Below are positions 16,044-24,039 of a DNA stretch of 33,690 bases, piece by piece. The stretch covers positions 1-33,690 of the forward strand of contig JBCDBH010000018.1 of assembly GCA_039184055.1 (NCBI GenBank). The letters run 5' to 3'. The stretch is from JBCDBH01 sp039184055 (GTDB lineage Bacteria; Acidobacteriota; Thermoanaerobaculia; Multivoradales; J023). Position 1 is the stretch's first letter. Each line of letters begins with the position of its first letter. Under the pieces are notes generated by a model. It had not been told where the DNA came from. It made no database searches and worked only from the letters and a program-made list of their open reading frames with translations. The translations under genes and the position numbers were made by a program.

Positions 16044-17456
16044 GTGACGTCTGTGAAGAACCCATTCCTTTCCATCCTGCTCTTGGTTGTGCTGTGCGCG
16101 GCTCTACCCTTGAGCGCTCAGCCGCTCGATTTCGCCTTCGTCGACAACTCGGGCAACGCCGTGACGTGTGTGCAACCCGACACGTTCTACCGACTGCAGG
16201 CGAACGGACCGACGCTCGACGCCGACGAAATCTGCCTGCTCCCCAACGCCCGCGACTACGACATCGTGAGCCTGCCCCCGGGCACGGTGTGTCGCGACAC
16301 CGGACACGGGGACGACAACTTCCTGCTCGAAACGGTCGTGGTGCCGTTGCCCGACAACCGGGTGGCGAATCTCGAGGCTTCGGTGCGCTATACCCCGGTG
16401 GGCGGAAGCGCAACGACCCACACGGCGAGTATCGGCTGGTGCGATCTGCCACCGACCGAGCTCGCGGCGCCCTGTGTCGACCTGCCCACGGACGCCGTCG
16501 CCTGGTACGACTTCGACTCGGACGGTGGTTCGTTCACCGACCGTGTGCTCGGCAACAGCGCCATCGTGGCGCGTGGCACGCCCGAGGCGACACCCGGCAT
16601 CGTGATCGGTGACGACGTGCCGATCGGGATCGACGGTGCGCTCCACTTCGATGGCGATCTGCTGACCGCGTCGAACCGCTCCGAGCTGCAATTCGGCTTG
16701 GGTCCCTTCACCATCGAAACGTGGATCAAGAGCGACGACTCCGAGGCAGCGATCGTCGGCAAACGCCGCAAGCTCGCCAACGGCAATTTTCGTGGCTGGG
16801 TGTTGATGATCCACCAGGACCGTCTGTGGCTGCGAACCAACACGCGCAACTACTCAGTGCCGAGCTTTGTCGATGTCACCGATGGCACCTGGCATCACGT
16901 CGCGGTGGTCTTCGATCAGACCTCGACCACCTCGAGCGGCTTCTACGTTGACGGTCAGCGGGTCAGCACCTTCGACGCCACGCTGATGACCTCGGCGCTC
17001 AGCTATTCGAGCTCGCTACAGATCGGCGCGCTCGAGCTTTCCGAACCGGTGCTGGGTCTGGCCGAGCTCGACGGCAAGCTCGACGAGCTCACCCTCTACG
17101 ACCGCGCCTTGTCGAGTAACGAGATCTCCTTGATCGCCGCCGTGGGCGCGGTGGGCAAGCGCAAGGGCACAGCGTGCCCACCGGTCGCGCCGCTCGCGCA
17201 GAGCATGTCGTGCCGTGACGAAAGCACGACCAGCCATCCCTACACCTTCCTCTGCACCGTGTCGGCGAGCGGTGGTATCGCCCCGTATGACTACGACTTC
17301 GAGGCGCCCACCGTGCCGAGCACCGTGACCGGCAATCGAATCGAGTTGTCCGCGGCGACGGTATGCGCCTCGGCGCTCGACTTCCCGGTCGAGGCCACGG
17401 TCACCGACTTGGCGGGGACGAGCGTCACCGTCGAGTACGACGTGCCCTGTGGTTGA
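16044..17456 (+). CDS. Exported LamG-domain (concanavalin-like) protein
   Basis: This 470-residue secreted protein starts with a signal peptide (FLSILLLVVLCAALPLSA-Q). Residues about 26-145 form a Cys-containing N-terminal region. A LamG/concanavalin-like domain follows at about 150-365: AVAWYDFDSDGG, ALHFDGDLLTA, FTIETWIKSDD, GTWHHVAVVFD and GFYVDGQRVSTFD, ending LDELTLYDRALSSNEI. The C-terminal part (about 380-470) has four Cys and looks like an Ig-like or PKD-like module. LamG domains bind carbohydrates or proteins outside the cell. GTG 16044 is preferred because GAGGAG at 16031-16036 is 7 nt before it; ATG 16029 overlaps that site. It precedes a LytS/LytTR pair that may sense or control it. 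Confidence 0.85.
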   Translation: MTSVKNPFLSILLLVVLCAALPLSAQPLDFAFVDNSGNAVTCVQPDTFYRLQANGPTLDADEICLLPNARDYDIVSLPPGTVCRDTGHGDDNFLLETVVVPLPDNRVANLEASVRYTPVGGSATTHTASIGWCDLPPTELAAPCVDLPTDAVAWYDFDSDGGSFTDRVLGNSAIVARGTPEATPGIVIGDDVPIGIDGALHFDGDLLTASNRSELQFGLGPFTIETWIKSDDSEAAIVGKRRKLANGNFRGWVLMIHQDRLWLRTNTRNYSVPSFVDVTDGTWHHVAVVFDQTSTTSSGFYVDGQRVSTFDATLMTSALSYSSSLQIGALELSEPVLGLAELDGKLDELTLYDRALSSNEISLIAAVGAVGKRKGTACPPVAPLAQSMSCRDESTTSHPYTFLCTVSASGGIAPYDYDFEAPTVPSTVTGNRIELSAATVCASALDFPVEATVTDLAGTSVTVEYDVPCG

Positions 17457-17495
17457 GTTGACGTGATTGACCGGCGGAGGCGAGGATTCTCGATC

Positions 17496-18581
17496 ATGGT
17501 GCGCTCCCCACGGGCTGTTCTCGGGTCCTTCCTCGCCTTCGCCGGCATTGCCGTCGTCGTCTCGGTGCAGAATCAGGTCGGGGCCGTGACCGCGCGACTG
17601 GCGGTTCCGGCCCCGCCGTTTTCGATCTTCTTCGGTCACGAGCTGCCGGTTTGGCTATCGTGGTGGCTGCTTCTGCCGCTGATTGGCGAGGTTCGACGGC
17701 GCTTTCGTCCAACCGGTGGCCCGGCCCTCGTTTTGGCCTGCCACTGGCTGGTCCATCTCGGCGCGGGCTTGGTGTTCGGCTATCTGTCGATGGCGCTCAT
17801 CGTCGCGTCTCGGGTCTACATCTGGTACCACCGCGACTACGGCGAATTCTGGTCACGTCTCGCGTTCGACTACCCGCAGAGCTTCGCGCTCCAGCTGTTG
17901 ATCTACACCGGGATCGTCGCGGTGCTCGAGGGTCTGATCCTGCAGCGCGAGGCGCGCCGAAGAGCACGACGCGAAGAAGCGCTTCGTGCCGATCTCGCCG
18001 AAGCACGGCTCGACGGGATTCGCGCCCGGCTCCAGCCTCATTTTCTATTCAATACCCTGACCGCGATCTCGAGTCTCATGAGCCGTGACGTCGGCGCGGC
18101 GCGTACCGCGTTGGCGCGACTCTCGGATCTGCTCCGAGGCGTGCTTGACGATGACGAAACGAGTCCGACCATCCCGTTGCGTCAGGAGCTCGTCTTGCTC
18201 GAACGCTATGTCGATCTGATCCGTTTGCGCTTCGGCGATCGACTTCGCCTGGTGATCGACGCGCCCGTCGAGACACGGCCGCTCCACGTGCCCCGACTCG
18301 TGCTCCAACCCCTGGTCGAGAACGCGGTGGTCCACGGTATCGAGCGCCGGCGCGACGCGAGCCAGATCGAAGTCAGCGCCCGGCTCGAACGTGATCGTCT
18401 GACGCTCGTGGTCACCGACGACGGCCCCGGTCCACCGCCCAACCCGCGTGAGGGCATCGGTCTCGGCGCCACCCGTGCCCGTCTCGACACCCTCTACGGC
18501 GACGCGGCGAGGCTACGACTCGACCACCACGACGGCGGTGGCGCCCTGGTCGAGGTCTGGCTGCCAGCGGAGTCGACATGA
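17496..18581 (+). CDS. LytS-type sensor histidine kinase
   Basis: This is a 361-residue inner-membrane kinase with four or so N-terminal hydrophobic segments (up to about residue 150), no PAS or HAMP domain, and a charged helix (QREARRRARREEALRADLAEA). The phosphoacceptor motif LQPHFLFNTLTAISSL (His182) marks the His_kinase/LytS family. The ATPase domain carries LVLQPLVENAVVHGI (N box), VVTDDGPGPPP (G1) and GIGLGATRARLDTLYG (G2). The start is set at ATG 17496, after a GGAGG-CGAGG stretch; GTG 17463 is in frame. It overlaps the regulator gene by 4 nt (ATGA), so the pair is co-translated. The signal is not evident. Confidence 0.9.
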   Translation: MVRSPRAVLGSFLAFAGIAVVVSVQNQVGAVTARLAVPAPPFSIFFGHELPVWLSWWLLLPLIGEVRRRFRPTGGPALVLACHWLVHLGAGLVFGYLSMALIVASRVYIWYHRDYGEFWSRLAFDYPQSFALQLLIYTGIVAVLEGLILQREARRRARREEALRADLAEARLDGIRARLQPHFLFNTLTAISSLMSRDVGAARTALARLSDLLRGVLDDDETSPTIPLRQELVLLERYVDLIRLRFGDRLRLVIDAPVETRPLHVPRLVLQPLVENAVVHGIERRRDASQIEVSARLERDRLTLVVTDDGPGPPPNPREGIGLGATRARLDTLYGDAARLRLDHHDGGGALVEVWLPAEST

Positions 18582-19336
18582 CTGTTCTTCGTGCCCTGAT
18601 CGTCGACGACGAGCCCTTGGCTCGTGCCCTGCTCCACGAGCTTCTCGCCGAGCACGACGACATCGACGTGGTCGGTGAAGCGCGTGATGGTGACGAGGCC
18701 GTCGACCTCTTGCGACGCCACGCCGTCGACGTCGTCTTTCTCGACATCCGGATGCCCGAACGTGACGGCTTCGAAGTGCTACGCGCCCTCTCCACCCTGC
18801 CTCACGTTGTATTCGTCACCGCTTTCGATCGCTACGCCGTGCGCGCCTTCGAGGTCGCGGCGGTCGACTACCTGCTCAAACCCTATGATCGCGAACGGCT
18901 CGATCTGGCGCTCGAACGGGTCCGTGAGCGTCATCGACGCGCCGAAACGATCGACACCGACCGACTCCATACGCTCATCGATCGTCTCGATCGGCGTAGC
19001 CGCTATGCCGAGCGCCTGTTTCTGAAAGTCGGTGAACGCACCGCGGTGGTACCGGTACGCGACGTCCGCTGGCTCGAAGCGCGACGCAAGCTCGTCCGTG
19101 TCCATGCCGGTGGCCGTGTCTTCGATGTCCGTGACAGCTTGAAGCGATTCGAAGCCGAAGATCTCGATCCCGAGCGTTTCATCCGCGTCAGCCGATCGGC
19201 GATCGTCCATCTCGAGCACGTCACCGAGATCCAGCCGTGGTTCCACGGCGAGATCGTCTTGCTGCTCGACGACGGCGCGCAAGTCACCACCACCCGTGCC
19301 TATCGCGACCGGGTCGCCGGCCTGCTCGGACGTTGA
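18578..19336 (+). CDS. LytTR-family response regulator
   Basis: This is a 252-residue partner of the preceding kinase. The receiver domain (1-120) has the acidic pair Asp10/Asp11, phosphoacceptor Asp56 in VVFLDIRMPE, Thr81 and Lys101 in LLKPYD, so it should be phosphorylated normally. The C-terminal LytTR DNA-binding domain (about 145-252) shows RLFLKVGERTAVVPVRDVRWLEARRKLVRVHAGGRVFDVRDSLKRFE and FIRVSRSAIVHLEHVTEIQPWFHGE. LytTR regulators bind paired direct repeats and often control extracellular polysaccharide, adhesion or autolysis genes. The LamG gene just upstream is a plausible target, but I found no convincing repeat pair. Confidence 0.93.
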   Translation: MTVLRALIVDDEPLARALLHELLAEHDDIDVVGEARDGDEAVDLLRRHAVDVVFLDIRMPERDGFEVLRALSTLPHVVFVTAFDRYAVRAFEVAAVDYLLKPYDRERLDLALERVRERHRRAETIDTDRLHTLIDRLDRRSRYAERLFLKVGERTAVVPVRDVRWLEARRKLVRVHAGGRVFDVRDSLKRFEAEDLDPERFIRVSRSAIVHLEHVTEIQPWFHGEIVLLLDDGAQVTTTRAYRDRVAGLLGR

Positions 19337-19390
19337 ATCCGCTCGGTCGTCGCGTCGACCCGGAACCGTAGCTCAGCGCCGCGACGCGCG

Positions 19391-19523
19391 CGGAACAATC
19401 GGTTCAGCTCCGCGCCACCGGCACGGGCGGCGTGGATGGCGGTATCGAGCAGGTGATCGAGATCGAGCTCCACGATGCGCCTACCCTACCCACTCGTTCT
19501 CCCGACACCGACAGTGGTCCCAC
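19391..19523 (-). pseudogene. Direct repeat copy B: orphan 5' fragment of the phosphatase gene
   Basis: The 133-bp match to 15762-15898 contains the first 28 phosphatase codons on the minus strand; the start codon is GTG instead of ATG. After codon 28 homology stops, but the adjoining 19370-19390 resembles an internal part of the phosphatase gene near 15507-15530 (about 21 of 24 bases), suggesting an internal deletion in a longer decayed copy. No intact phosphatase can be made. Together with 19524-19658 this forms the 322-bp gene-free gap between the LytTR gene and the OmpR-type regulator. Confidence 0.8.
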
Positions 19524-19537
19524 GGGTCGCTCTCGAT

Positions 19538-19610
19538 CAAACGTTGTCGTTTGGCAAGCTTTCGATAAGGTTTGAGCAACATCGATGTGCCAGATTGACC
19601 TCTATAGGTC
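19538..19610. promoter_or_regulatory. Two inverted repeats upstream of the sensor/efflux operon
   Basis: CAAACG-TTGT-CGTTTG (19538-19553, perfect 6-bp arms) and GACCT-CTAT-AGGTC (19597-19610, perfect 5-bp arms) lie 106 and 49 bp before the TTG start of the OmpR-type regulator. They are the best candidates for operator sites, perhaps for autoregulation by that regulator. Core promoter boxes were not convincing. Confidence 0.4.
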
Positions 19611-19658
19611 GACGCACGACCAAGCTCGCTGGTCACATGACGATACAAGGAGGCCTGA

Positions 19659-20339
19659 TTGCTCCGAGTTCTGGTTGTCGAAGACGACACGAAAACCTCT
19701 GAATACCTAGTCAAAGGGCTGCAGCAAGAAGGATTCGTGGTGGACCTGGCCAGCGATGGTGAGCAGGGGTTTCAGGCTACCCGAGATGTACGCTACGACG
19801 TAGTGGTCATGGACATCATGCTGCCCGGGCTCGATGGTCTACAAGTCGTTCAACGACTGCGCCAGCTCGAGATCGAAACACCCGTCCTCGTGCTCAGCGC
19901 CAAGGCGGCACTCGACGACCGCATCCGTGGGTTGCGGGCCGGGGGTGACGACTATCTGACGAAACCTTTCTCGTTCGCCGAACTGGTCGCGCGTGTCGAG
20001 GCCCTCGCGCGTCGCTCTCATCGCATCGAGACACCCTCGATCCTGACCCTCGGCGAGCTGACGCTCGATCGTGAGCGACACCGGCTGACCATCCACGGTC
20101 GAGAGGTCGATTTACAACCCGGCGAGTTCAAGCTGCTCGGCTATCTGATGCGCAATGTGGGGCGGGTGGTCTCAAAAACCATGATTCTCGACTATGTGTG
20201 GGGCTATGACTTCGATCCACAAACCAATGTCGTGGAAGCGAAGATCTCGCGTTTACGGACCAAGCTGGCGGCACATACATCACGCGAGTTGATCCGCACG
20301 GTTCGCGGGCTCGGCTATGTTTTCGAGGCGACGGTTTAG
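19659..20339 (+). CDS. OmpR/PhoB-family response regulator
   Basis: This is a 226-residue two-component regulator. The receiver domain contains acidic Asp9/Asp10, phosphoacceptor Asp52 (VVVMDIMLPGLDG), Ser80 and Lys102 (LTKPFSFAEL). The winged-helix DNA-binding domain (about 128-226) has LQPGEFKLLGYLMRNVGRVVSKTMILDYVWGYDFDPQTNVVEAKISRLRTKL and ends RTVRGLGYVFEA. It resembles the CusR/CopR group. It starts with TTG, 5 nt after a perfect AAGGAGG (19647-19653). Its TAG stop abuts the TTG start of the kinase gene. It is the first gene of a seven-gene unit that ends with an RND pump and a permease, which it presumably controls. Confidence 0.94.
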   Translation: MLRVLVVEDDTKTSEYLVKGLQQEGFVVDLASDGEQGFQATRDVRYDVVVMDIMLPGLDGLQVVQRLRQLEIETPVLVLSAKAALDDRIRGLRAGGDDYLTKPFSFAELVARVEALARRSHRIETPSILTLGELTLDRERHRLTIHGREVDLQPGEFKLLGYLMRNVGRVVSKTMILDYVWGYDFDPQTNVVEAKISRLRTKLAAHTSRELIRTVRGLGYVFEATV

Positions 20340-21749
20340 TTGTACAAGACGCTCAAGGGCCGACTGTTACTGCCGTTCATCGGATTGATCGTCGGTCTCA
20401 ATCTTCTCGTTCATCACGTGCTCGACGTGGCCATGGAGGGCACGCTCGAGCAGGGCATGGCGGGAATCCTGGGCGAGCTCGGCGAGGACGCGCGGACCTT
20501 CGATCAAGCGTACGAGACATTTGCCAACGGGTCCTACGACGTCGACACGTTCTACTGGCGTTTGGTCGATCCAACCGGCCAGCTGATTCTGTCCGAAGGA
20601 AGGCAAATCGGTGCCGCCGAGCGTTTGGGCGATCGACTGATACCTGGAGAGAAACGTGCCGACTCGATTTCGGTGGACGTTCAAACCACGCTGCACGTGG
20701 TGACGCGCAAACTTCCGGATGGAACGGTCATCCAGGCCGGTCTCTTGGTCGACAAGGACGACGAGCTGTTGGCGCGCTTCGCCTCTCATTGGCGTCTCGG
20801 TGTTCTTGGTTTGACTCTCGTCGCCGCCGGATTGGCTTGGTGGATCGCCCACGGTGCCATGGGTGGCGTGCGAGAGGTACGACGCACGGCCGAGGAAATC
20901 CTCGTCGGCTCGCTCGAGGCACGGGTACCGGAGTCTCAGCAAGTGGTCGAGGTGCGCAATCTTTCGGCCACCATCAACCGTATGCTCGACAAGATCGACC
21001 TCCTCATCACTGACTTGAGGACGGTCACGGTCGACGTGGCTCACGATTTTCGCAGCCCGCTGACCCGGATTCGGGGCGCGGCCGAGGTGGTGTTGCGAGG
21101 AGATCGGACGATCGAGGCGTACGAGGGGCTCGCCGTACGCGTGATCGAAGAGACCACACACCTCGAAGCGATGATCGCGACGATGTTGGAGATCGTTCGG
21201 ATGGACGCTGGCGAAATACCGCTGCATCGTGAGTCGCTCGACCCAGGTGCTCTGGTGCGTGAGGTCATCGAGCTCTACACCGAGAGCGCCGATACCAAGC
21301 GAATCACCCTACGTACCGAGATCGCCGAGACCGGCACGATCCGAGGTGATCGCACGGCGCTACGTCGTGTCGTCGCCAACCTGATCGACAACGCGGTGAA
21401 GTTCACCCCTGCGGGTGGTGACGTTTGCTCCGGTACGGTGCAAGAAGACGATGCTGTTGTGATGTATGTCGAAGATTCGGGGCCAGGCATTCCCCGCGAC
21501 GAGATTCCACGTCTTTTCGAACGCTTTTATCGCGCCGACAGCTCACGAGAAAAACCGGGTCATGGTCTCGGCTTGAGCTATGTGAAGTCCGCGGTCGACG
21601 CTCACGGTGGTGTTGTCCGAGTCGCTGCTCGGGTGGGTGGTGGCACGCGTATGGAGATCCGATTCCTTCCTGAGATCTCGGTACCCTTGCCAGATCGCAA
21701 GGTTGGTACAAGCTTGACGCAAGGTGTCAGCTCCAACATTGGAGCATGA
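20340..21749 (+). CDS. HAMP-containing sensor histidine kinase
   Basis: This is a 469-residue inner-membrane kinase. Two membrane segments (about 9-29 and 152-172) enclose a periplasmic sensor of roughly 120 residues (with FYWRLVDPTGQLILSEGR), followed by HAMP (about 172-225) and HisKA with VAHDFRSPLTRIRGAAE (His235). The ATPase domain shows NLIDNAVKFTPAGG (N box), VEDSGPGIPRDEIPRLFERFYRAD (G1 and F box) and GHGLGLSYVKS (G2). Its TTG start follows the regulator's stop directly, and its stop overlaps the next ATG by 4 nt. The periplasmic domain shows no obvious metal-ligand cluster of His, Met or Cys, so the signal may not be a metal. Confidence 0.93.
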   Translation: MYKTLKGRLLLPFIGLIVGLNLLVHHVLDVAMEGTLEQGMAGILGELGEDARTFDQAYETFANGSYDVDTFYWRLVDPTGQLILSEGRQIGAAERLGDRLIPGEKRADSISVDVQTTLHVVTRKLPDGTVIQAGLLVDKDDELLARFASHWRLGVLGLTLVAAGLAWWIAHGAMGGVREVRRTAEEILVGSLEARVPESQQVVEVRNLSATINRMLDKIDLLITDLRTVTVDVAHDFRSPLTRIRGAAEVVLRGDRTIEAYEGLAVRVIEETTHLEAMIATMLEIVRMDAGEIPLHRESLDPGALVREVIELYTESADTKRITLRTEIAETGTIRGDRTALRRVVANLIDNAVKFTPAGGDVCSGTVQEDDAVVMYVEDSGPGIPRDEIPRLFERFYRADSSREKPGHGLGLSYVKSAVDAHGGVVRVAARVGGGTRMEIRFLPEISVPLPDRKVGTSLTQGVSSNIGA

Positions 21750-22696
21750 CAAACCCGCAACGTCTTTCCACTCTCCTCGTTTTTCTCGCCATTCACGGCT
21801 GCTTTGGCTTCGCCGGCACACCCGCCGGTGCCACCGGTCCGACGACCCCGACCGACGACACGGGCGCGCAGACCGATCATCAGCGTGCGGAACGTGCTCG
21901 CGAGATGACCCTCGAGCTCAATCTGAGTGTCGTCCCAGAGCTCGAAATCACGGACAGCTCGGGCAACTTCGACCTCGCCATCGCCGAGCTCGAGCTGGAG
22001 CTGCCTTTCCTATCCATCAGTGTCGCTCAACTCGACTTCACCTGGAACGGCGCGGAGGCCTTGCCCTTCTCTGGAGGCTCCGCCCGGCCGTGGGAAACCC
22101 TGACCACGGTCGAGCTGCGGAAGGACTTCACACGACCGATCCGCGACGACCTCTTCTTCACGTCATCGATCGGTCTCGGCTTGAGCTTCGAGGAGGAGAT
22201 CACCGACTCGTATGCGGCGAACGCCTTCGCCGCGGTGCTCTGGAACCAATCAGCCGATTGGAGCTTTCTCTTCGGCGTCGGATACTTCTGGCACCCCGAA
22301 GTCGACGTCGAGTTCGACGTGTTTCCGGCGATCGGCGTCTCGTATCGACAATATGCCGAGCGGGGTTTCTGGGCCAGTTTGGGAATTCCTCAAACCGGCT
22401 TCGGCTACCGGTTCTCTCCTGCTTCGTCACTGTCGCTCAGCGCCGACGCTCAGACCTTCGTGTCGCGTTTGGCCGACGACAGCCCGGTCGCCATAGCGGG
22501 CTACGCCGAGCTCGTGCGCTTCGACGTCGGTCTTTATTACGAGCATGTCTTCGGCGATCGTTTCGAAATCAAAGCTGGACCCACGTTCGGCTTCGAAGGT
22601 GAGCTGAAGATCCATGATCGCCAAGGCGTCTTGCTCGAAACCTACGATCTGGAGTCGGTTGCTGGCTTTTCGCTCGCCATGGCCGTGCGCTTCTGA
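21746..22696 (+). CDS. Predicted outer-membrane protein of unknown function in the efflux operon
   Basis: This is a 316-residue exported protein with an N-terminal signal (LSTLLVFLAIHGCFGFAG). After a Thr/Asp-rich stretch it has many amphipathic strands with aromatic ends, such as FTSSIGLGLSFEEE, WSFLFGVGYFWHP, FPAIGVSYRQYAERGFWASLG and AELVRFDVGLYYEHVFGD. It ends SLAMAVRF with a terminal Phe, as outer-membrane barrels do. I do not recognise the family with confidence; the barrel fold is inferred. It overlaps the kinase gene by 4 nt and the TolC-like gene by 1 nt, so it is made with them. It may assist the pump, report envelope state to the kinase, or act as a separate channel. Confidence 0.65.
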   Translation: MTNPQRLSTLLVFLAIHGCFGFAGTPAGATGPTTPTDDTGAQTDHQRAERAREMTLELNLSVVPELEITDSSGNFDLAIAELELELPFLSISVAQLDFTWNGAEALPFSGGSARPWETLTTVELRKDFTRPIRDDLFFTSSIGLGLSFEEEITDSYAANAFAAVLWNQSADWSFLFGVGYFWHPEVDVEFDVFPAIGVSYRQYAERGFWASLGIPQTGFGYRFSPASSLSLSADAQTFVSRLADDSPVAIAGYAELVRFDVGLYYEHVFGDRFEIKAGPTFGFEGELKIHDRQGVLLETYDLESVAGFSLAMAVRF

Positions 22697-24039
22697 TGTG
22701 GCGCTGCATCGTTCTCATGGCGGTCGTCGTCGGTGGCTGTGTCACCCCGGTCGATCTCCCCGACATGATTCCGGACGCGGATGTGCGGCAGGAGTGGAGT
22801 GAGCCGCGGCCACAACGGGGTGTAGGCCTCACATCGATCGCAGGCTTGGCTGACGATGCTCGGCTCGTGTCGCTGATCGAGCGCGCGCTCGTAGCGAACC
22901 CCGACTTGGCACAAACCGCGTTTCGTCTTCGGGAATCCGGTGCCTTGCTCGGTGAGGCCGAGTCTCGACGTTGGCCCACCGATGAGCTGACCGGAGGACA
23001 GAGTCGAGCCGACACCGGCCCCGGGGCCGCCTCGACCAGCTCTCTCCGTCTCGACATCGCCTGGGAAGTCGATATCTGGGGCCGGTTGGCCGATCAGGTC
23101 GGCGAAGCAAACCAGCGCCACCGAGCTCTCGAGGCCGACTATCGCGCGGCACGTAACTCACTGGCGGCGCGAACGCTGCAGACCGCTCTACAACGGGTGG
23201 CCCTAGCGCACGAGCTGGCGGTCGAGCGGCGTCGCGTCGCATCACTCGAAGCTACCCTCGATGTCATTCGTGAGCGCTTTCGACTCGGTCTCACCGTCGT
23301 CACGGATTGGGATGCCGCGAAGACCGAGCTGGCGACCGCCGAGGCCGACTTCGAGACCCTCGCCGATCGTGCGCGGCGAACCGATCGTGATCTCAGTGTC
23401 CTGCTCGGTGATCTGAGCCTTCTGCCACGCGACCTACCCACCGATCTTCCGATCGTCGAGCTACCGGCAGTGTCGCTACCCGCCGAAGTTCTCGCCACGC
23501 GACCCGACGTTGCGGCTGCACGAGCCCGTCTGCTCGCCGCGGGTACAGCGGTCGCGGTATCGCGCAAGGCCTTGCTGCCGAGCTTTACGGTGTCCGCCCA
23601 TGTCACCCACTCGGGTCCGCGTCTCGACAAAGCACTGGAGGCCGATCCGCTGTGGTCGCTCCTCGGCAATTTGGCGGCACCACTCATCAACCGAAAAGCC
23701 CTGACCTCCGAGTACGAGGCATCGCAATATCGCGAGCGTGAGGCGGCGTTCGCCTACCGTGCGGCATTGCTCACTGCCGTGCTCGAAGTCGAGAACACCC
23801 TATCGACCGAACGGGCCCTGGCCCGTGGTCTTCCGGCACGCGAGCTGGCCTGGCGGCACGCCGAGCTGGCTCGCGAGAGCTTCGAGGATCGATATGCCCG
23901 CGGCTTGGTGGACATCCTCGATCTTCTGTCGGCACAGCGAACAGCTTTCGACACGGAGCTCGGATGGTTCGACGCTCGATCCGATCTCTTGCGGAACCGC
24001 ATCGAGCTCGGCCTAGCGGTCGGCCTGGAAGCGTTGTGA
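22696..24039 (+). CDS. TolC/NodT-family outer-membrane efflux lipoprotein
   Basis: This is a 447-residue outer-membrane channel of the tripartite pump. The signal peptide ends in a lipobox VVGGC (Cys15), as in NodT/OprM-type proteins. It has the duplicated OEP pattern: SLIERALVANPDLAQTAFRLRESGALLGEAESRRWP, LDIAWEVDIWGRLADQVGEA, LEATLDVIRERFRLGLTVVTDWDAAKTELATAEADF, LPAEVLATRPDVAAARARLLAAGTAVAVSRKALLPSFTVSA, and in the second repeat LARESFEDRYARGLVDILDLLSAQRTAFD. Its start overlaps the previous stop (TGATG), and its own stop overlaps the adaptor start in the same way. Confidence 0.93.
   Translation: MWRCIVLMAVVVGGCVTPVDLPDMIPDADVRQEWSEPRPQRGVGLTSIAGLADDARLVSLIERALVANPDLAQTAFRLRESGALLGEAESRRWPTDELTGGQSRADTGPGAASTSSLRLDIAWEVDIWGRLADQVGEANQRHRALEADYRAARNSLAARTLQTALQRVALAHELAVERRRVASLEATLDVIRERFRLGLTVVTDWDAAKTELATAEADFETLADRARRTDRDLSVLLGDLSLLPRDLPTDLPIVELPAVSLPAEVLATRPDVAAARARLLAAGTAVAVSRKALLPSFTVSAHVTHSGPRLDKALEADPLWSLLGNLAAPLINRKALTSEYEASQYREREAAFAYRAALLTAVLEVENTLSTERALARGLPARELAWRHAELARESFEDRYARGLVDILDLLSAQRTAFDTELGWFDARSDLLRNRIELGLAVGLEAL

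Noticed and set aside
19370..19523. Fragment as a functional short phosphatase-like gene
   Set aside because: Only 28 codons match and the metal-binding motifs are missing.
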